Positions 8,564-17,236 of a stretch of DNA of 46,093 nt are shown in pieces; position 1 is the first letter of the stretch; each line of letters begins with the position of its first letter. The notes beneath the pieces are model-generated. The model saw only the letters and a program-made list of their open reading frames with translations, was not told the DNA's origin and ran no database searches. A program made the translations under genes and the position numbers. The DNA comes from an uncultured Pedobacter sp. GTDB lineage: Bacteria; Bacteroidota; Bacteroidia; Sphingobacteriales; Sphingobacteriaceae. The DNA is taken from contig NZ_CAJYOJ010000046.1 of assembly GCF_913776295.1 (NCBI RefSeq), positions 1 through 46,093 on the forward strand. Reading direction: 5' to 3'.

Positions 8564-9034
8564 CTAATATTCTAATGGAACTATAGGTTCCTTTTTAGTA
8601 GTAGACATGATCATCATCGTTTGGAAGGTTTTCACGACAGAAATTTTACTGATTTTATCCATAATTAAACGTTCGTAAGCCTTAATATCTTTCACATAAA
8701 CCTTTAACAAAAAATCAGCCTGACCGGTAACGTGATGGCATTCTGTAATTTCTTTGATCTGATTTACTTCGTCTAAAAAGATCTGGATGGTATTGTTTTT
8801 ATGAAAATCGAGTTGAATCTGAATAAATGTCTTAATACCCAATCCAAGTTTTTCTTCATCTACCAACGCATGATAACTTTTAATATATCCTGCCATTTCG
8901 AGCTTGCGTACACGCTCTAAAGTTGGTGCAGGCGATAAACCAATTTCCTGTGATAAAAGCAAATTGGTAATTCTTCCATTCTCCTGAAGAATTTTTAAAA
9001 TTTTAAAGTCAATTTTATCTAATTCAGATGCCAT
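8564..9034 (-). CDS. Lrp/AsnC-family transcriptional regulator
   Basis: This is a 156-residue feast/famine regulator. The N-terminal winged helix-turn-helix (LDKIDFKILKILQENGRITNLLLSQEIGLSPAPTLERVRKLE, given in part) is followed by an RAM ligand-binding/oligomerisation domain with 'ECHHVTGQADFLLKVYVKD'. Length and start are usual. It normally binds an amino acid or related metabolite and controls metabolism; the ligand is unknown. It is transcribed away from mntR across a 125-base gap and ends beside the tandem repeat array. Confidence 0.93.
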   Translation of the reverse strand: MASELDKIDFKILKILQENGRITNLLLSQEIGLSPAPTLERVRKLEMAGYIKSYHALVDEEKLGLGIKTFIQIQLDFHKNNTIQIFLDEVNQIKEITECHHVTGQADFLLKVYVKDIKAYERLIMDKISKISVVKTFQTMMIMSTTKKEPIVPLEY

Positions 9035-9128
9035 ATGGTGTTAAAGGTATTTGAGAATACAAATAACCAAATTAAATTCTAAATTTTAACACGATTTATC
9101 ATAAATATTTTAACAAATAATTTTTAGA

Positions 9129-9154
9129 TTTACCTAAAAATAAAATTAGGCAAA
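9129..9154. promoter_or_regulatory. Candidate MntR/DtxR operator
   Basis: TTTACCTAA (9129-9137) and TTAGGCAAA (9146-9154) form an inverted repeat with one mismatch and an 8-base spacer, ending 5 bases before the mntR start codon. Half sites of this type (TTNGGCNAA-like) are typical of DtxR/MntR-family operators. A metal-loaded regulator bound here would block its own operon. The assignment is inferred from shape and position. Confidence 0.6.
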
Positions 9155-9159
9155 TATAA

Positions 9160-9822
9160 ATGCAAAGTCATACCGAAGAGAATTATCTGAAGACTATCTA
9201 TCATCTGGCAGAGAAAACCGTAAATGTTCAAACCAATGCCATTGCGGAGCAGATGCAAACCAAACCCGCATCGGTTACGGATATGATCAAAAAACTGGCG
9301 GAAAAGGGGTTGATTGATTATGTTAAATACCAAGGGGTTACTTTAACTGAAACTGGAAAAAACACGGCGATTGACATTGTACGTAAACATAGATTATGGG
9401 AAGTTTTTTTAGTAGATAAATTAAACTTTAAGTGGGACGAGGTGCATGATGTAGCCGAAGAGCTGGAACACATCAAATCAATTGAGCTGATTGAAAGGTT
9501 AGACGAGTTTTTAGGTTTTCCGAAAGCAGACCCTCATGGCGATCCCATCCCCGATAAAGAAAGAAGATTTGCCAAAACTCAGTTTATCAAACTCATCGAA
9601 TTAAAAGTAGGCGATTCTGGCACCATTACGGGCGTAAGTCAGCACAGTTCTCCTTTTCTAAAACATTTAGAAAAATTAGGCCTTACCCTGGGCAAACAAA
9701 TCGAGGTTAGTGATGTTACCGATTTCGACGGTTCGGTTGAGATCCGGCTGTCCGATAAACAAGTTAATATTAGCAGAGAAGTAGCAAAACATATTTTAAT
9801 CAGCAGTAATGGCAAAAACTGA
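9160..9822 (+). CDS. mntR: Metal-dependent DtxR/MntR-family repressor
   Basis: This 220-residue regulator senses Mn2+ or Fe2+. The N-terminal winged helix (SHTEENYLKTIYHLAEKTVNVQ, given in part, then AIAEQMQTKPASVTDMIKKLAEKGLI) is the DtxR DNA-binding domain. The dimerisation part 'HRLWEVFLVDKLNFKWDEVH' and an FPKADPHGDPIP metal-site region follow. A C-terminal FeoA/SH3-like domain (about 150-218) makes it longer than Bacillus-type MntR. It overlaps mntH by 14 bases, so the two are co-translated. Control of the transporter by metal is inferred from this pairing. Confidence 0.9.
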   Translation: MQSHTEENYLKTIYHLAEKTVNVQTNAIAEQMQTKPASVTDMIKKLAEKGLIDYVKYQGVTLTETGKNTAIDIVRKHRLWEVFLVDKLNFKWDEVHDVAEELEHIKSIELIERLDEFLGFPKADPHGDPIPDKERRFAKTQFIKLIELKVGDSGTITGVSQHSSPFLKHLEKLGLTLGKQIEVSDVTDFDGSVEIRLSDKQVNISREVAKHILISSNGKN

Positions 9823-11674
9823 ATCGTTAAGTGAAGTACATCAAAGCGTAAATACCGATAAAAGAAAAGGCTGGCGCAGAATTCTGGCCTTTATTGGTCC
9901 GGCTTATTTAATCAGTGTAGGCTACATGGATCCGGGCAACTGGGCAACAGATTTGGCAGGTGGCAGTAAATTTGGCTATCAATTGATCTGGGTTTTACTG
10001 ATGTCTAACCTTATCGCTTTGCTTTTACAATCGCTAAGCGCCCGCTTAGGCATCGTGAGGGGATTGGATTTGGCACAGGCCTCTAAACAAGCTTATCCCC
10101 GCTGGGCCAATATTCCATTATTTGCCTTGGCACAAACCGCAATTATCGCCTGCGATCTTGCCGAAATTATCGGGATGGCCATTGGTTTACAGTTACTTTT
10201 TGGCTTACCCCTCATCTGGGGCATTACCATTACCATTTTCGATACCATTTTATTGCTTTTTTTACTTAACAAAGGCATGAGGGCCATGGAAGGATTTATC
10301 GTTTCGATGGTTTTTATTGTTGGCATTTCCTTTCTGGTGGAGATGTTTATTGTAGAGCCCTCACTTAAAGAAGTAGCCAAAGGTTTCGAGCCCTCTATAC
10401 TCAATGGAGACGCGCTTTATATTGCCATCGGGATTATTGGTGCAACGGTAATGCCACATAACCTTTACCTCCACTCCTCTCTGGTACAAACCAGGAAAAT
10501 TGAGCGGAGCAATAAAGGAATTAAAGAAGCCTTAAAATTTAACCTCATTGATACCACCATTGCGTTAAACCTGGCTTTTTTTGTTAACGCAGCCATATTA
10601 ATTCTGGCTGCCGCAGCTTTTTATAAAAATGGCTTACATGAGGTGGCAGAAATTCAGGATGCACATAAATTACTTTCCAATATTTTTGGCAATGTGGCCC
10701 CCACCCTATTTGCCATCGCACTGATTGCTGCCGGGCAAAGCTCAACCGTTACCGGAACTTTAGCCGGACAGATTATTATGGAAGGGCACATCAATTTACG
10801 GATCCAGCCATGGTTACGAAGACTGATTACGCGTTTATTGGCCATCATCCCTGCTTTTTTTACCATTTTGCACTATGGCGACGATGCCCTTGGAGGTTTA
10901 TTGGTATTAAGCCAGGTGGTGTTAAGTTTGCAGCTGGGTTTCGCGATCATCCCCTTAATCCATTTTACGTCAGATAAAAAACTGATGAAAGATTTCGCCA
11001 TTAAAACATGGGTAAAGGTATTAGCCTGGGCAAGTGCCGTTGTGATCATCGCGCTGAATGTAAAACTGGTTATAGAGGAAATAAGTGGCTGGGCAAAAGA
11101 AGCCAATAACTGGTGGATTTATGCCATTGTTATACCTGCTTTAATCCTTATTGTGTTACTTCTGCTCTATGTTTTCTTCCACCCCCTACTGGAACAGAAA
11201 AAAAATGCATCCAGACAAATTGTACCTCATGGAGATGCGTTGGATATTGGCAGAATTGATAAGATCACCTATACAAAAATTGGAATTGCGGTAGATTTCT
11301 CTAAAAATGATAGAAATACCATCCGGCATGCCTTAATTCAAGGTGGCAAAGATGCGCACTATTACCTCATTCATATTGTAGAAACGGCTGCTGCCCGCTA
11401 TCTGGGTAAGGAAGTGATGGACCATGAAACGCAAAGCGACGCAGCCAACCTGGAGCGGTACAGAGCTAATCTGGAAGACCTGGGATACGAAGCGACACCG
11501 TTTATCGGTTTTGGAAGCACAGGTAAGGCCATAGCCGAAATCAGTAACCGCAACGAAATGGAACTTTTGGTGATGGGCGCACACGGACATAAAGGTTTAA
11601 AAGACCTTATTTTTGGCACCACGGTAGATTCTGTCAGGCACAAGGTAAGTATTCCCGTATTGATTATCAGGTAA
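9809..11674 (+). CDS. mntH: Nramp-family Mn2+/Fe2+ transporter with C-terminal universal stress domain
   Basis: This 621-residue protein combines a metal importer and a soluble domain. Residues about 25-460 form the Nramp membrane part, with DPGN at 41-44 in TM1 and MPHN at 215-218 in TM6, the metal-binding motifs of the family. After a last membrane helix (about 435-460), residues about 485-621 form a universal stress protein (UspA) fold. It starts KIGIAVDFSKNDRN and ends with GAHGHKGLKDLIFGTTVDSV, the nucleotide-binding glycine pattern. Typical bacterial MntH is about 410-450 residues, so the tail is an added domain. It lies downstream of, and overlaps, mntR. Confidence 0.92.
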   Translation: MAKTESLSEVHQSVNTDKRKGWRRILAFIGPAYLISVGYMDPGNWATDLAGGSKFGYQLIWVLLMSNLIALLLQSLSARLGIVRGLDLAQASKQAYPRWANIPLFALAQTAIIACDLAEIIGMAIGLQLLFGLPLIWGITITIFDTILLLFLLNKGMRAMEGFIVSMVFIVGISFLVEMFIVEPSLKEVAKGFEPSILNGDALYIAIGIIGATVMPHNLYLHSSLVQTRKIERSNKGIKEALKFNLIDTTIALNLAFFVNAAILILAAAAFYKNGLHEVAEIQDAHKLLSNIFGNVAPTLFAIALIAAGQSSTVTGTLAGQIIMEGHINLRIQPWLRRLITRLLAIIPAFFTILHYGDDALGGLLVLSQVVLSLQLGFAIIPLIHFTSDKKLMKDFAIKTWVKVLAWASAVVIIALNVKLVIEEISGWAKEANNWWIYAIVIPALILIVLLLLYVFFHPLLEQKKNASRQIVPHGDALDIGRIDKITYTKIGIAVDFSKNDRNTIRHALIQGGKDAHYYLIHIVETAAARYLGKEVMDHETQSDAANLERYRANLEDLGYEATPFIGFGSTGKAIAEISNRNEMELLVMGAHGHKGLKDLIFGTTVDSVRHKVSIPVLIIR

Positions 11675-11734
11675 ATGTTGAGCGTTAAGTTTTATTGAGC
11701 CCAGACACGATTGTGTTTATCTGTGTTTAATCGA

Positions 11735-12214
11735 TTATTTACCCACCACCGTCAACATTTTTTTGATACCTCCATCGCCAGATTGGTACATTAACAACTT
11801 CCCGGCTGGAGAGTACAAATACATTGCAGGGTATTGTTTCGGTAAAAATGTAGGAATAAATAATCGTTTTTTATCCTGTAATACCAACACATTAGGTTTT
11901 GCATCTAAACCTTTGGCATACGAATTAAAAAACTGCGGAATGATAAAAGCCTCATCCATGGTGATCATATAAATATTCACATCTTTAAACCTGGCGTAAT
12001 TGGCATTCAGGTTTTTGCTTTCCCGCTGACAGTGCTCACAGGTACAATCAAACAATATAAATAAATTTTTTTTTCCTTGCTTAATATCGCTGTTTGAAAA
12101 GGCTTTACCATCCAGTTTATAAAAGGTAAATTGCGGTAATAAAGTAGGTTGCTGTGCTTCTGCCTGGAAAGTTACGGCTAAAAATATGATCAAAAGTAAG
12201 TTCCTGAATTTCAT
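11735..12214 (-). CDS. Secreted thioredoxin-like protein
   Basis: This protein of about 159 residues has a signal peptide (MKFRNLLLIIFLAVTFQAEAQ) and a thioredoxin-like fold, with 'LFILFDCTCEHCQRES' carrying cysteines in a CxCxxC setting. This resembles TlpA/peroxiredoxin-like redoxins of Bacteroidota more than classical CxxC thioredoxin. The frame opens at 12259, but the ATG at 12214 immediately precedes the signal peptide and is preferred. A role in periplasmic thiol-disulfide chemistry is inferred; the partner is unknown. It converges with mntH. Confidence 0.75.
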   Translation of the reverse strand: MKFRNLLLIIFLAVTFQAEAQQPTLLPQFTFYKLDGKAFSNSDIKQGKKNLFILFDCTCEHCQRESKNLNANYARFKDVNIYMITMDEAFIIPQFFNSYAKGLDAKPNVLVLQDKKRLFIPTFLPKQYPAMYLYSPAGKLLMYQSGDGGIKKMLTVVGK

Positions 12215-12902
12215 TTTCGGAGATTTAAACGCCAAACTTAAACCAATAAATACGAACATAACAATATATCCCTTAGCTTTTACAAACGGATGAATATTTT
12301 TTCAGTGAAAAGTCAGATTTAAATGTGCAGGTTTTGATGAAACTTGACTTCTCTTTTATATAAGCATCATCATTAGAAAATGAACGTTAGTTTTTCATCG
12401 GTGCTGCTGCCCCGCCATACGCTTTACTCCGTCGCACTGCGTGTTCGCTCCTGTCGGGTTTAATAAACAAGGGTATTATGTGCTGATGAAAGGCCTGTTC
12501 CTTTGCTACAGCCAATGTTAAATAAACCGATTGATGGCCGCAACCAAAGTCGTTTTACTTTTGTTTCAGAGCAAGCTGGACCAAGACTGCGAAAGGAAAA
12601 TATCGATAATTTCCAAATATCAAAGAAGTCAAGTTTAAATACCCGCTCTCTCCAAAAAACTTGACTTCTTTATCTATACAATTGAATTAATACTAAATTA
12701 TCACACCAATTTTTAAGATATTTGCAAGCTGTGGACCTCAACTTGCATATATGACCTTTCATGATCGGTAGACTATCAAATTGTTTTAGGGATCTTTATA
12801 GAAGATACTGGAACAGGTTCAGCATAACGGAACGCATTTGTAATCCAAACATTTTGTTTTACATACCGTTGTATACATTACCATAATACACTTATTAAAA
12901 TT
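12215..12902. other. Gene-free region upstream of smpB
   Basis: No gene is recognised. The region contains GC-rich repeat-like sequence at about 12405-12570 ('ccgtcgcactgcgtgttcgctcctgtcggg' neighbourhood) that resembles other gaps of the window. It also contains the long hairpin at 12622-12671. One arm of that hairpin is echoed at about 12339-12357 as AAACTTGACTTCTCTTTT. Confidence 0.4.
12622..12671. repeat. 15-bp perfect inverted repeat
   Basis: AAAGAAGTCAAGTTT (12622-12636) pairs perfectly with AAACTTGACTTCTTT (12657-12671) across a 20-base loop. It stands alone in a gene-free gap about 230 bases before smpB. It is not followed by a clear T-run on either strand, so it is not an obvious terminator. 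Function is unknown. Confidence 0.6.
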
Positions 12903-13352
12903 TTGAAAAACGACATTAACATCAAGAATAAAAGAGCATATTTTGATTATAATCTTTTAGATAAATACGTAGCCGGGATCGCCCTTTTAGGAACAGAAAT
13001 AAAAGCAATAAGACAAGGTAAAGCCAACATGACTGATGCATTTTGCATGTTTATTGGGGGTAATCTCTATGTTCGCAACCTGCATATTTCTGAATATAGC
13101 CATAGTTCTTTTTATCACCACGATATTAAACGCGACCGTGCTTTACTTCTTCAAAAGAAAGAAATCAGAAAATTAACGCTTAAAGGCGAAGAAAAAGGCT
13201 ACACCATTGTTCCTTTACGCATTTTTATCAACGAAAGGGGTTTTGCCAAAATGGAAATTGCCCTGGCACAAGGTAAAAAAGAATTCGACAAACGCGATAG
13301 CATTAAGGAAAGGGATAATAAGCGGGAACTGGATAGAGCGATGAAAAGATAG
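12903..13352 (+). CDS. smpB: SsrA-binding protein SmpB
   Basis: This 149-residue tmRNA partner is essential for trans-translation and rescue of stalled ribosomes. It has the conserved core NKRAYFDYNLLDKYVAGIAL, 'GTEIKAIRQGKANMTDAF', 'LHISEY' and the basic C-terminal tail (KREFDKRDSIKERDNKRELDRAMK region). The frame starts with TTG at 12903 (MKNDINIKNKRA). No in-frame ATG is present nearby upstream, and the N-terminus aligns with the family, so TTG is accepted. It is flanked by intergenic repeats on both sides. Confidence 0.95.
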   Translation: MKNDINIKNKRAYFDYNLLDKYVAGIALLGTEIKAIRQGKANMTDAFCMFIGGNLYVRNLHISEYSHSSFYHHDIKRDRALLLQKKEIRKLTLKGEEKGYTIVPLRIFINERGFAKMEIALAQGKKEFDKRDSIKERDNKRELDRAMKR

Positions 13353-13431
13353 GTTAGTCTTCAGTCTGAAGTCTTGAGTCCTTAGTCTAAATCGACTTCT
13401 GACTACGGACTTCTGACTATGGACTCAAAAA
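13353..13431. repeat. Degenerate AGTC-rich repeat cluster
   Basis: The gap between smpB and pcm is made of short degenerate words of the type 'gact-tctgact-atggactc'. The 12-mer GACTATGGACTC (13415-13426) occurs as its exact reverse complement at 21002-21013 in another gap. CTTCAG-T-CTGAAG within it is palindromic. Confidence 0.5.
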
Positions 13432-14088
13432 CTACCAGGCCTGATCTCCAACTAAGGGTACAAACCTAAAGGTATCCAATACAATTTTGTCGTAATCTGT
13501 TTCGCTTACGCGGATCACCGTAACCATCTTTTGGGTTTTCTCATCACCAACCGGGATAACGAGAATGCCTCCTATTTTTAATTGTTTCAGTAAAATTTCA
13601 GGAACCATTGGTGCACCAGCAGTAACGATGATTTTATCGTATGGGGCATGGGCAGCAATTCCTTTAGAGCCATCACCACAGTAAAAAGTGGGTCTGTAAC
13701 CCATTCCAGGCAAAACCTGAATGGTTCTGTTGTAAATATTCTCCTGTCTCTCAATGGTAAAAACAGTAGCGCCCAATTCCATTAAAATACAGGTTTGATA
13801 TCCCGATCCGGTTCCGATCTCGAGCACTTTATCGCCTTTTTTGATATGCAGCAGTTCACTTTGATAAGCAACAGTATAAGGCTGAGAGATGGTTTGTCCA
13901 TCGCCTATGGGGAAAGCAATGTCTTTGTAGGCCTGGTTCCAAAAAGTCTCGTCAAAAAAGAAGTGCCGTGGAACTTTACCTATGGCCGCCAACACATTTT
14001 CATCTTCAATTCCGCGGGATTTCAACAACTCAACCAGTTTTTTTCTCGCTCCACGTTCTCGGTAATTATCAACAAATTTATACGCCAT
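13432..14088 (-). CDS. pcm: Protein-L-isoaspartate O-methyltransferase
   Basis: This enzyme of about 218 residues uses S-adenosylmethionine to methylate and so start repair of isoaspartyl residues in damaged proteins. The SAM-binding motif VLEIGTGSGYQTCILMELG, the preceding 'PYTVAYQSELL' and the C-terminal 'GGILVIPVGDE' are family hallmarks. The frame opens at 14097 (MKL), but the second Met at 14088 (MAYKFVDNYRERGARKKLV) fits family starts better. It is cytoplasmic. It lies between smpB and priA without overlap. Confidence 0.92.
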   Translation of the reverse strand: MAYKFVDNYRERGARKKLVELLKSRGIEDENVLAAIGKVPRHFFFDETFWNQAYKDIAFPIGDGQTISQPYTVAYQSELLHIKKGDKVLEIGTGSGYQTCILMELGATVFTIERQENIYNRTIQVLPGMGYRPTFYCGDGSKGIAAHAPYDKIIVTAGAPMVPEILLKQLKIGGILVIPVGDEKTQKMVTVIRVSETDYDKIVLDTFRFVPLVGDQAW

Positions 14089-14279
14089 GAGCTTCAAAAT
14101 TAGCTTTTTTTAACGGTGATACAAGGACAAAATAAGAGAATGGTTGAATTAGTGAATGGATTACCTGAGTTAGAGAATGATACATTATCCACAGGGAAGA
14201 ATGATTGAATGAGAGAAGGATTTAATTAGAGAATGGCAAAAACTATTCAATCATTCAAAATTCAACAATTCAATGATTT
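14089..14279. repeat. Short degenerate repeats (GAATGATTGAATGAGAGAA type)
   Basis: The gap between pcm and priA is built of imperfectly repeated 'gagaatg-ttgaat-ag' words. It includes one perfect DnaA-box-like 9-mer TTATCCACA at 14185-14193. A single copy is not enough to argue for an origin. Confidence 0.35.
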
Positions 14280-16760
14280 TTAGTACGGATCTACATCAAT
14301 TTGTGTAAAAATGCCTTTAAATTCCCTGGTCGCATTAAATTCGGTCAGGGTTTCTCTTAATGCATCTTTAACTTTTTGAATGGCCGTATGTTTATCTGCT
14401 TTGATGATCATCTGTTTGATATAAAGGTTCCGTACACGGCTTACCAGCGGTTGTTCGGGTCCTAAAACACGTTTACCGAATTTTGCTTTCAGTATATTGG
14501 CCAAAGTAAGTGCAGCATGATCTAAAACATGCGAATCTTTATGTTTGATATATAAAAATATCATGCGCGAAAACGGCGGATATAGGAACTTCTCCCGCTC
14601 TACAATTTCATCATGATACATCCCCTCATAATCATTGTTCACCACTTGTTTGATGATCCGGTTTTCAGCATCGTAAGTCTGGATACAAACATTGCCCTGG
14701 TCAGCCCTTCTGCCTGCCCTGCCCGCAACCTGTGCCAGCAGCTGGAAACTTCTTTCATAAGCCCGGAAATCAGGATAACCTAAAAGGGTATCGGCATTGA
14801 TTACACCGATCAGGTTCAGGTTATCAAAATCCAGTCCTTTGGCCACCATTTGCGTACCGATTAAAATATCGGTTTTCTTCTCCTGAAAATCATTTAAGAT
14901 CTGCTGCAAACCGTTTTTGGTCCTTGTACTGTCCATGTCCAATCGAGCAATAGAAACTTCCGGGTAAAGTAATCTGAGTTCCTCTTCAATCCGCTCGGTA
15001 CCAAAACCTTTTTGCTCTACATGTACCGAACCACAAGCCGGACAAATATTGATACTACTTTGCTGATAACCACAATAATGGCAATGCAACTTTCCGCTGC
15101 TTTTATGGTAGGTTAAACTTACATCGCAGTTTACGCATTTCGGCGTATAACCACAGGTGGCACAAATGAGAATGGTAGCATAACCCCTCCTGTTTTGAAA
15201 CAATACAATTTGTTCTTTTTTAGAAAGCGCCAGATCAATATCCTTGATCAGTACGCTGGAAAAATACGAACTCATCGTTTTTTTCTTCGTTTCCTCAGCA
15301 ATACTCACCACTTGCTGGTTCGGAAGCTGCACACCACCAAACCGCTCTTTCATTTCTACGAGACCGTATTTGCCTTGCAAAGCATTATAATAACTTTCTA
15401 ACGACGGCGTAGCTGAACCTAACACAACCTTGGCACGATGCAGATAGCCTAAATAAATGGCAGCATCCCTGGCCTGATAGCGTGGCGCCGGATCGTATTG
15501 TTTATAAGAAGGTTCATGTTCCTCATCAACAACAATCAGCTTCAAATTTTTAAAAGGTAGAAAAACCGCTGAACGCGCGCCGAGGATTACCTTATAGGCG
15601 CCTGTTCTTACCTTGTTCCAGATTTCTACCCTTTCGCTATTGTTAAATTTAGAATGGTATACCCCTATCGAATTGCCGAAATAACGTTTAATCCTTTCTA
15701 CAATCTGTGTGGTTAAGGCAATTTCTGGCAGCAAGAACAATACCTGTCCATCGGTATTTTGAATAATTTCTTCAATCAGTTTAATATAAACCTGCGTTTT
15801 TCCTGATGCAGTTACGCCATGTAGCAAAACCACCTCTTTCTCTTCAAAATGGCGGTTAATCTGATTTAACGCTTTCTGCTGACTTTCGTTCAGTTCGAAA
15901 TTAACGCTGAACGCTTCATCATGGGCAGCCAAACGGCTAACCGGCCTTTTCATCACCACAAAAATATCTTTGTCGGTCAAAGCTTTTAATGCTGCCGGTC
16001 CGCAATTACTTTCTGCTAAAAGCTGCTCTTTGGCAATTGGCAAATTCTTTTTTCGCAATTTCAGGTAAGCCAGTAAAGCATCTAACTGCTTAGGCGCCTT
16101 ATCTAAGATATTAAAAAGCTGTTTCAGATTTTCCTCATCGCTGTAAAAATCATTTAAAACAATAAATGATTTTAACAAAGGCTTATATTTCTGCACCACC
16201 TCTTCTGCCACCAGTACCAATTCCTTATCCAATAACTGGTTAATGATCGGGTATACTGTTTTTTGTCCCAGCAGTTTTGAAACGTCGTTAACCGTAAGTT
16301 TCTGTTGCTGTTTCAGGGCATTGATGATGATTTCTTCCTTATCGTTAAGCGTAGCATCGTCATTATAGTCGTCGCGAAGAATAAGGATCGTTTCACTTGC
16401 CAATTTTAAACTGGCAGGCAAGGCTGCCGCCATAACATCGCCTTCGTTGCACATGTAATAATTGGTCATCCATGTCCAGAATTTAAGCTGCATGGGTGTA
16501 ATTACAGGCTCGGCATCTACAACATCTATAATATATTTCGCCTCATAAACAGTTGGTGGTACGGTACTGATTCCGCTGATTAAAGCCGTGTAAATTTTAT
16601 GTTTTCCAAATTGCACTACCACCCGTTTCCCAACAGCAATCTGATCATTTAGATCAAATGGTACCCGATAGGTATAGTTTTTTGCCAAAGATAATGGCAA
16701 AATAACCTCCACAAAAAGTGTTTCTCTTTCTGAAAAAATGTCGTTTTCGAAAGTGTTCAT
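14280..16760 (-). CDS. priA: Primosomal protein N', replication restart helicase PriA
   Basis: This 826-residue superfamily 2 DNA helicase reloads the replisome at stalled forks. The N-terminal 3'-DNA-binding domain begins 'ETLFVEVILPLSLAKNYTYRVP'. Walker A is GVTASGKTQVY and the DExH-type box is DEEHEPSYKQYD. The zinc-binding insert carries paired cysteines (CATCGYTPKC, CVNC, CHYCG, CPACG). The helicase core ends with 'LLAQVAGRAGRRADQG'. The length is usual. Its ATG overlaps the stop of the preceding DUF423 gene by one base (TAATG), implying coupled translation. Confidence 0.97.
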   Translation of the reverse strand: MNTFENDIFSERETLFVEVILPLSLAKNYTYRVPFDLNDQIAVGKRVVVQFGKHKIYTALISGISTVPPTVYEAKYIIDVVDAEPVITPMQLKFWTWMTNYYMCNEGDVMAAALPASLKLASETILILRDDYNDDATLNDKEEIIINALKQQQKLTVNDVSKLLGQKTVYPIINQLLDKELVLVAEEVVQKYKPLLKSFIVLNDFYSDEENLKQLFNILDKAPKQLDALLAYLKLRKKNLPIAKEQLLAESNCGPAALKALTDKDIFVVMKRPVSRLAAHDEAFSVNFELNESQQKALNQINRHFEEKEVVLLHGVTASGKTQVYIKLIEEIIQNTDGQVLFLLPEIALTTQIVERIKRYFGNSIGVYHSKFNNSERVEIWNKVRTGAYKVILGARSAVFLPFKNLKLIVVDEEHEPSYKQYDPAPRYQARDAAIYLGYLHRAKVVLGSATPSLESYYNALQGKYGLVEMKERFGGVQLPNQQVVSIAEETKKKTMSSYFSSVLIKDIDLALSKKEQIVLFQNRRGYATILICATCGYTPKCVNCDVSLTYHKSSGKLHCHYCGYQQSSINICPACGSVHVEQKGFGTERIEEELRLLYPEVSIARLDMDSTRTKNGLQQILNDFQEKKTDILIGTQMVAKGLDFDNLNLIGVINADTLLGYPDFRAYERSFQLLAQVAGRAGRRADQGNVCIQTYDAENRIIKQVVNNDYEGMYHDEIVEREKFLYPPFSRMIFLYIKHKDSHVLDHAALTLANILKAKFGKRVLGPEQPLVSRVRNLYIKQMIIKADKHTAIQKVKDALRETLTEFNATREFKGIFTQIDVDPY

Positions 16761-17146
16761 TATTTATCTTTAAACGCTGCAAAAAAGAGCATTATCCATC
16801 CCAACACAAATAAAAGCCCGCCAATTGGTGTTACCGGACCAATAAATTCGGTAAATCCTAGGTGCGATATGCTTCGGGTAGCCAATAAATATAATGATCC
16901 TGAAAAAAGGATGATTCCGAATGTAAAGCAGAAATAAGCAATATTGATAAGCTTGTTCCGGTAACGGGCAAAGGTAGACAGGTATAATAAAGCAAATGTA
17001 TGATAGAACTGATAATCAACACCTTTCTGCCAAATTTCCAATGATGGGCCATCAATCATAGCTTTTAGCCCATGGGCACCAAATGCACCCAGCAAAACGG
17101 CTACAGCACCAAAAAAAGAAGCAGTAAGGATTATTCGTTTATTCAT
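16760..17146 (-). CDS. DUF423-family small membrane protein
   Basis: This is a four-helix membrane protein of about 128 residues. The family signature 'AVLLGAFGAHGLKA' near the N-terminus and 'WQKGVDYQFYHTFALLYL' identify DUF423 (YgdD-like). Its molecular function is not known. The frame opens at 17158 (MQII), but the Met at 17146 (MNKRIILTASFFGA) is the likely start. It overlaps priA by one base. The perfect palindrome AGCGATCGCT lies just upstream (17161-17170). Confidence 0.85.
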   Translation of the reverse strand: MNKRIILTASFFGAVAVLLGAFGAHGLKAMIDGPSLEIWQKGVDYQFYHTFALLYLSTFARYRNKLINIAYFCFTFGIILFSGSLYLLATRSISHLGFTEFIGPVTPIGGLLFVLGWIMLFFAAFKDK

Positions 17147-17217
17147 AATTATTTGCAAGTAGCGATCGCTAAATTAATAAATTGACAAAGAACTTCTCAC
17201 TAATCAAGGTAATAAAT

Positions 17218-17225
17218 TAAATTTG
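17218..17225 (+). promoter_or_regulatory. Possible -7 promoter element
   Basis: TAAATTTG fits the Bacteroidota -7 consensus TAnnTTTG, 11 bases before the start codon of the next gene. No TTG is found at the expected 19-21-base distance upstream, so this is half a promoter at best and would give a near-leaderless transcript. Confidence 0.3.
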
Positions 17226-17236
17226 TTGCACAGCAG

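Noticed and set aside
14185..14193. Perfect DnaA-box 9-mer TTATCCACA, and rpmH-rnpA-yidD, as signs of an origin
   Set aside because: Only one such box is seen, and neither dnaA nor other origin-linked genes are in the window. Linkage of rpmH to the origin is not reliable in Bacteroidota.
17161..17170. AGCGATCGCT palindrome upstream of the DUF423 gene as a regulatory site
   Set aside because: It occurs once and has no known protein; a perfect 10-mer palindrome is expected by chance in a window of this size.
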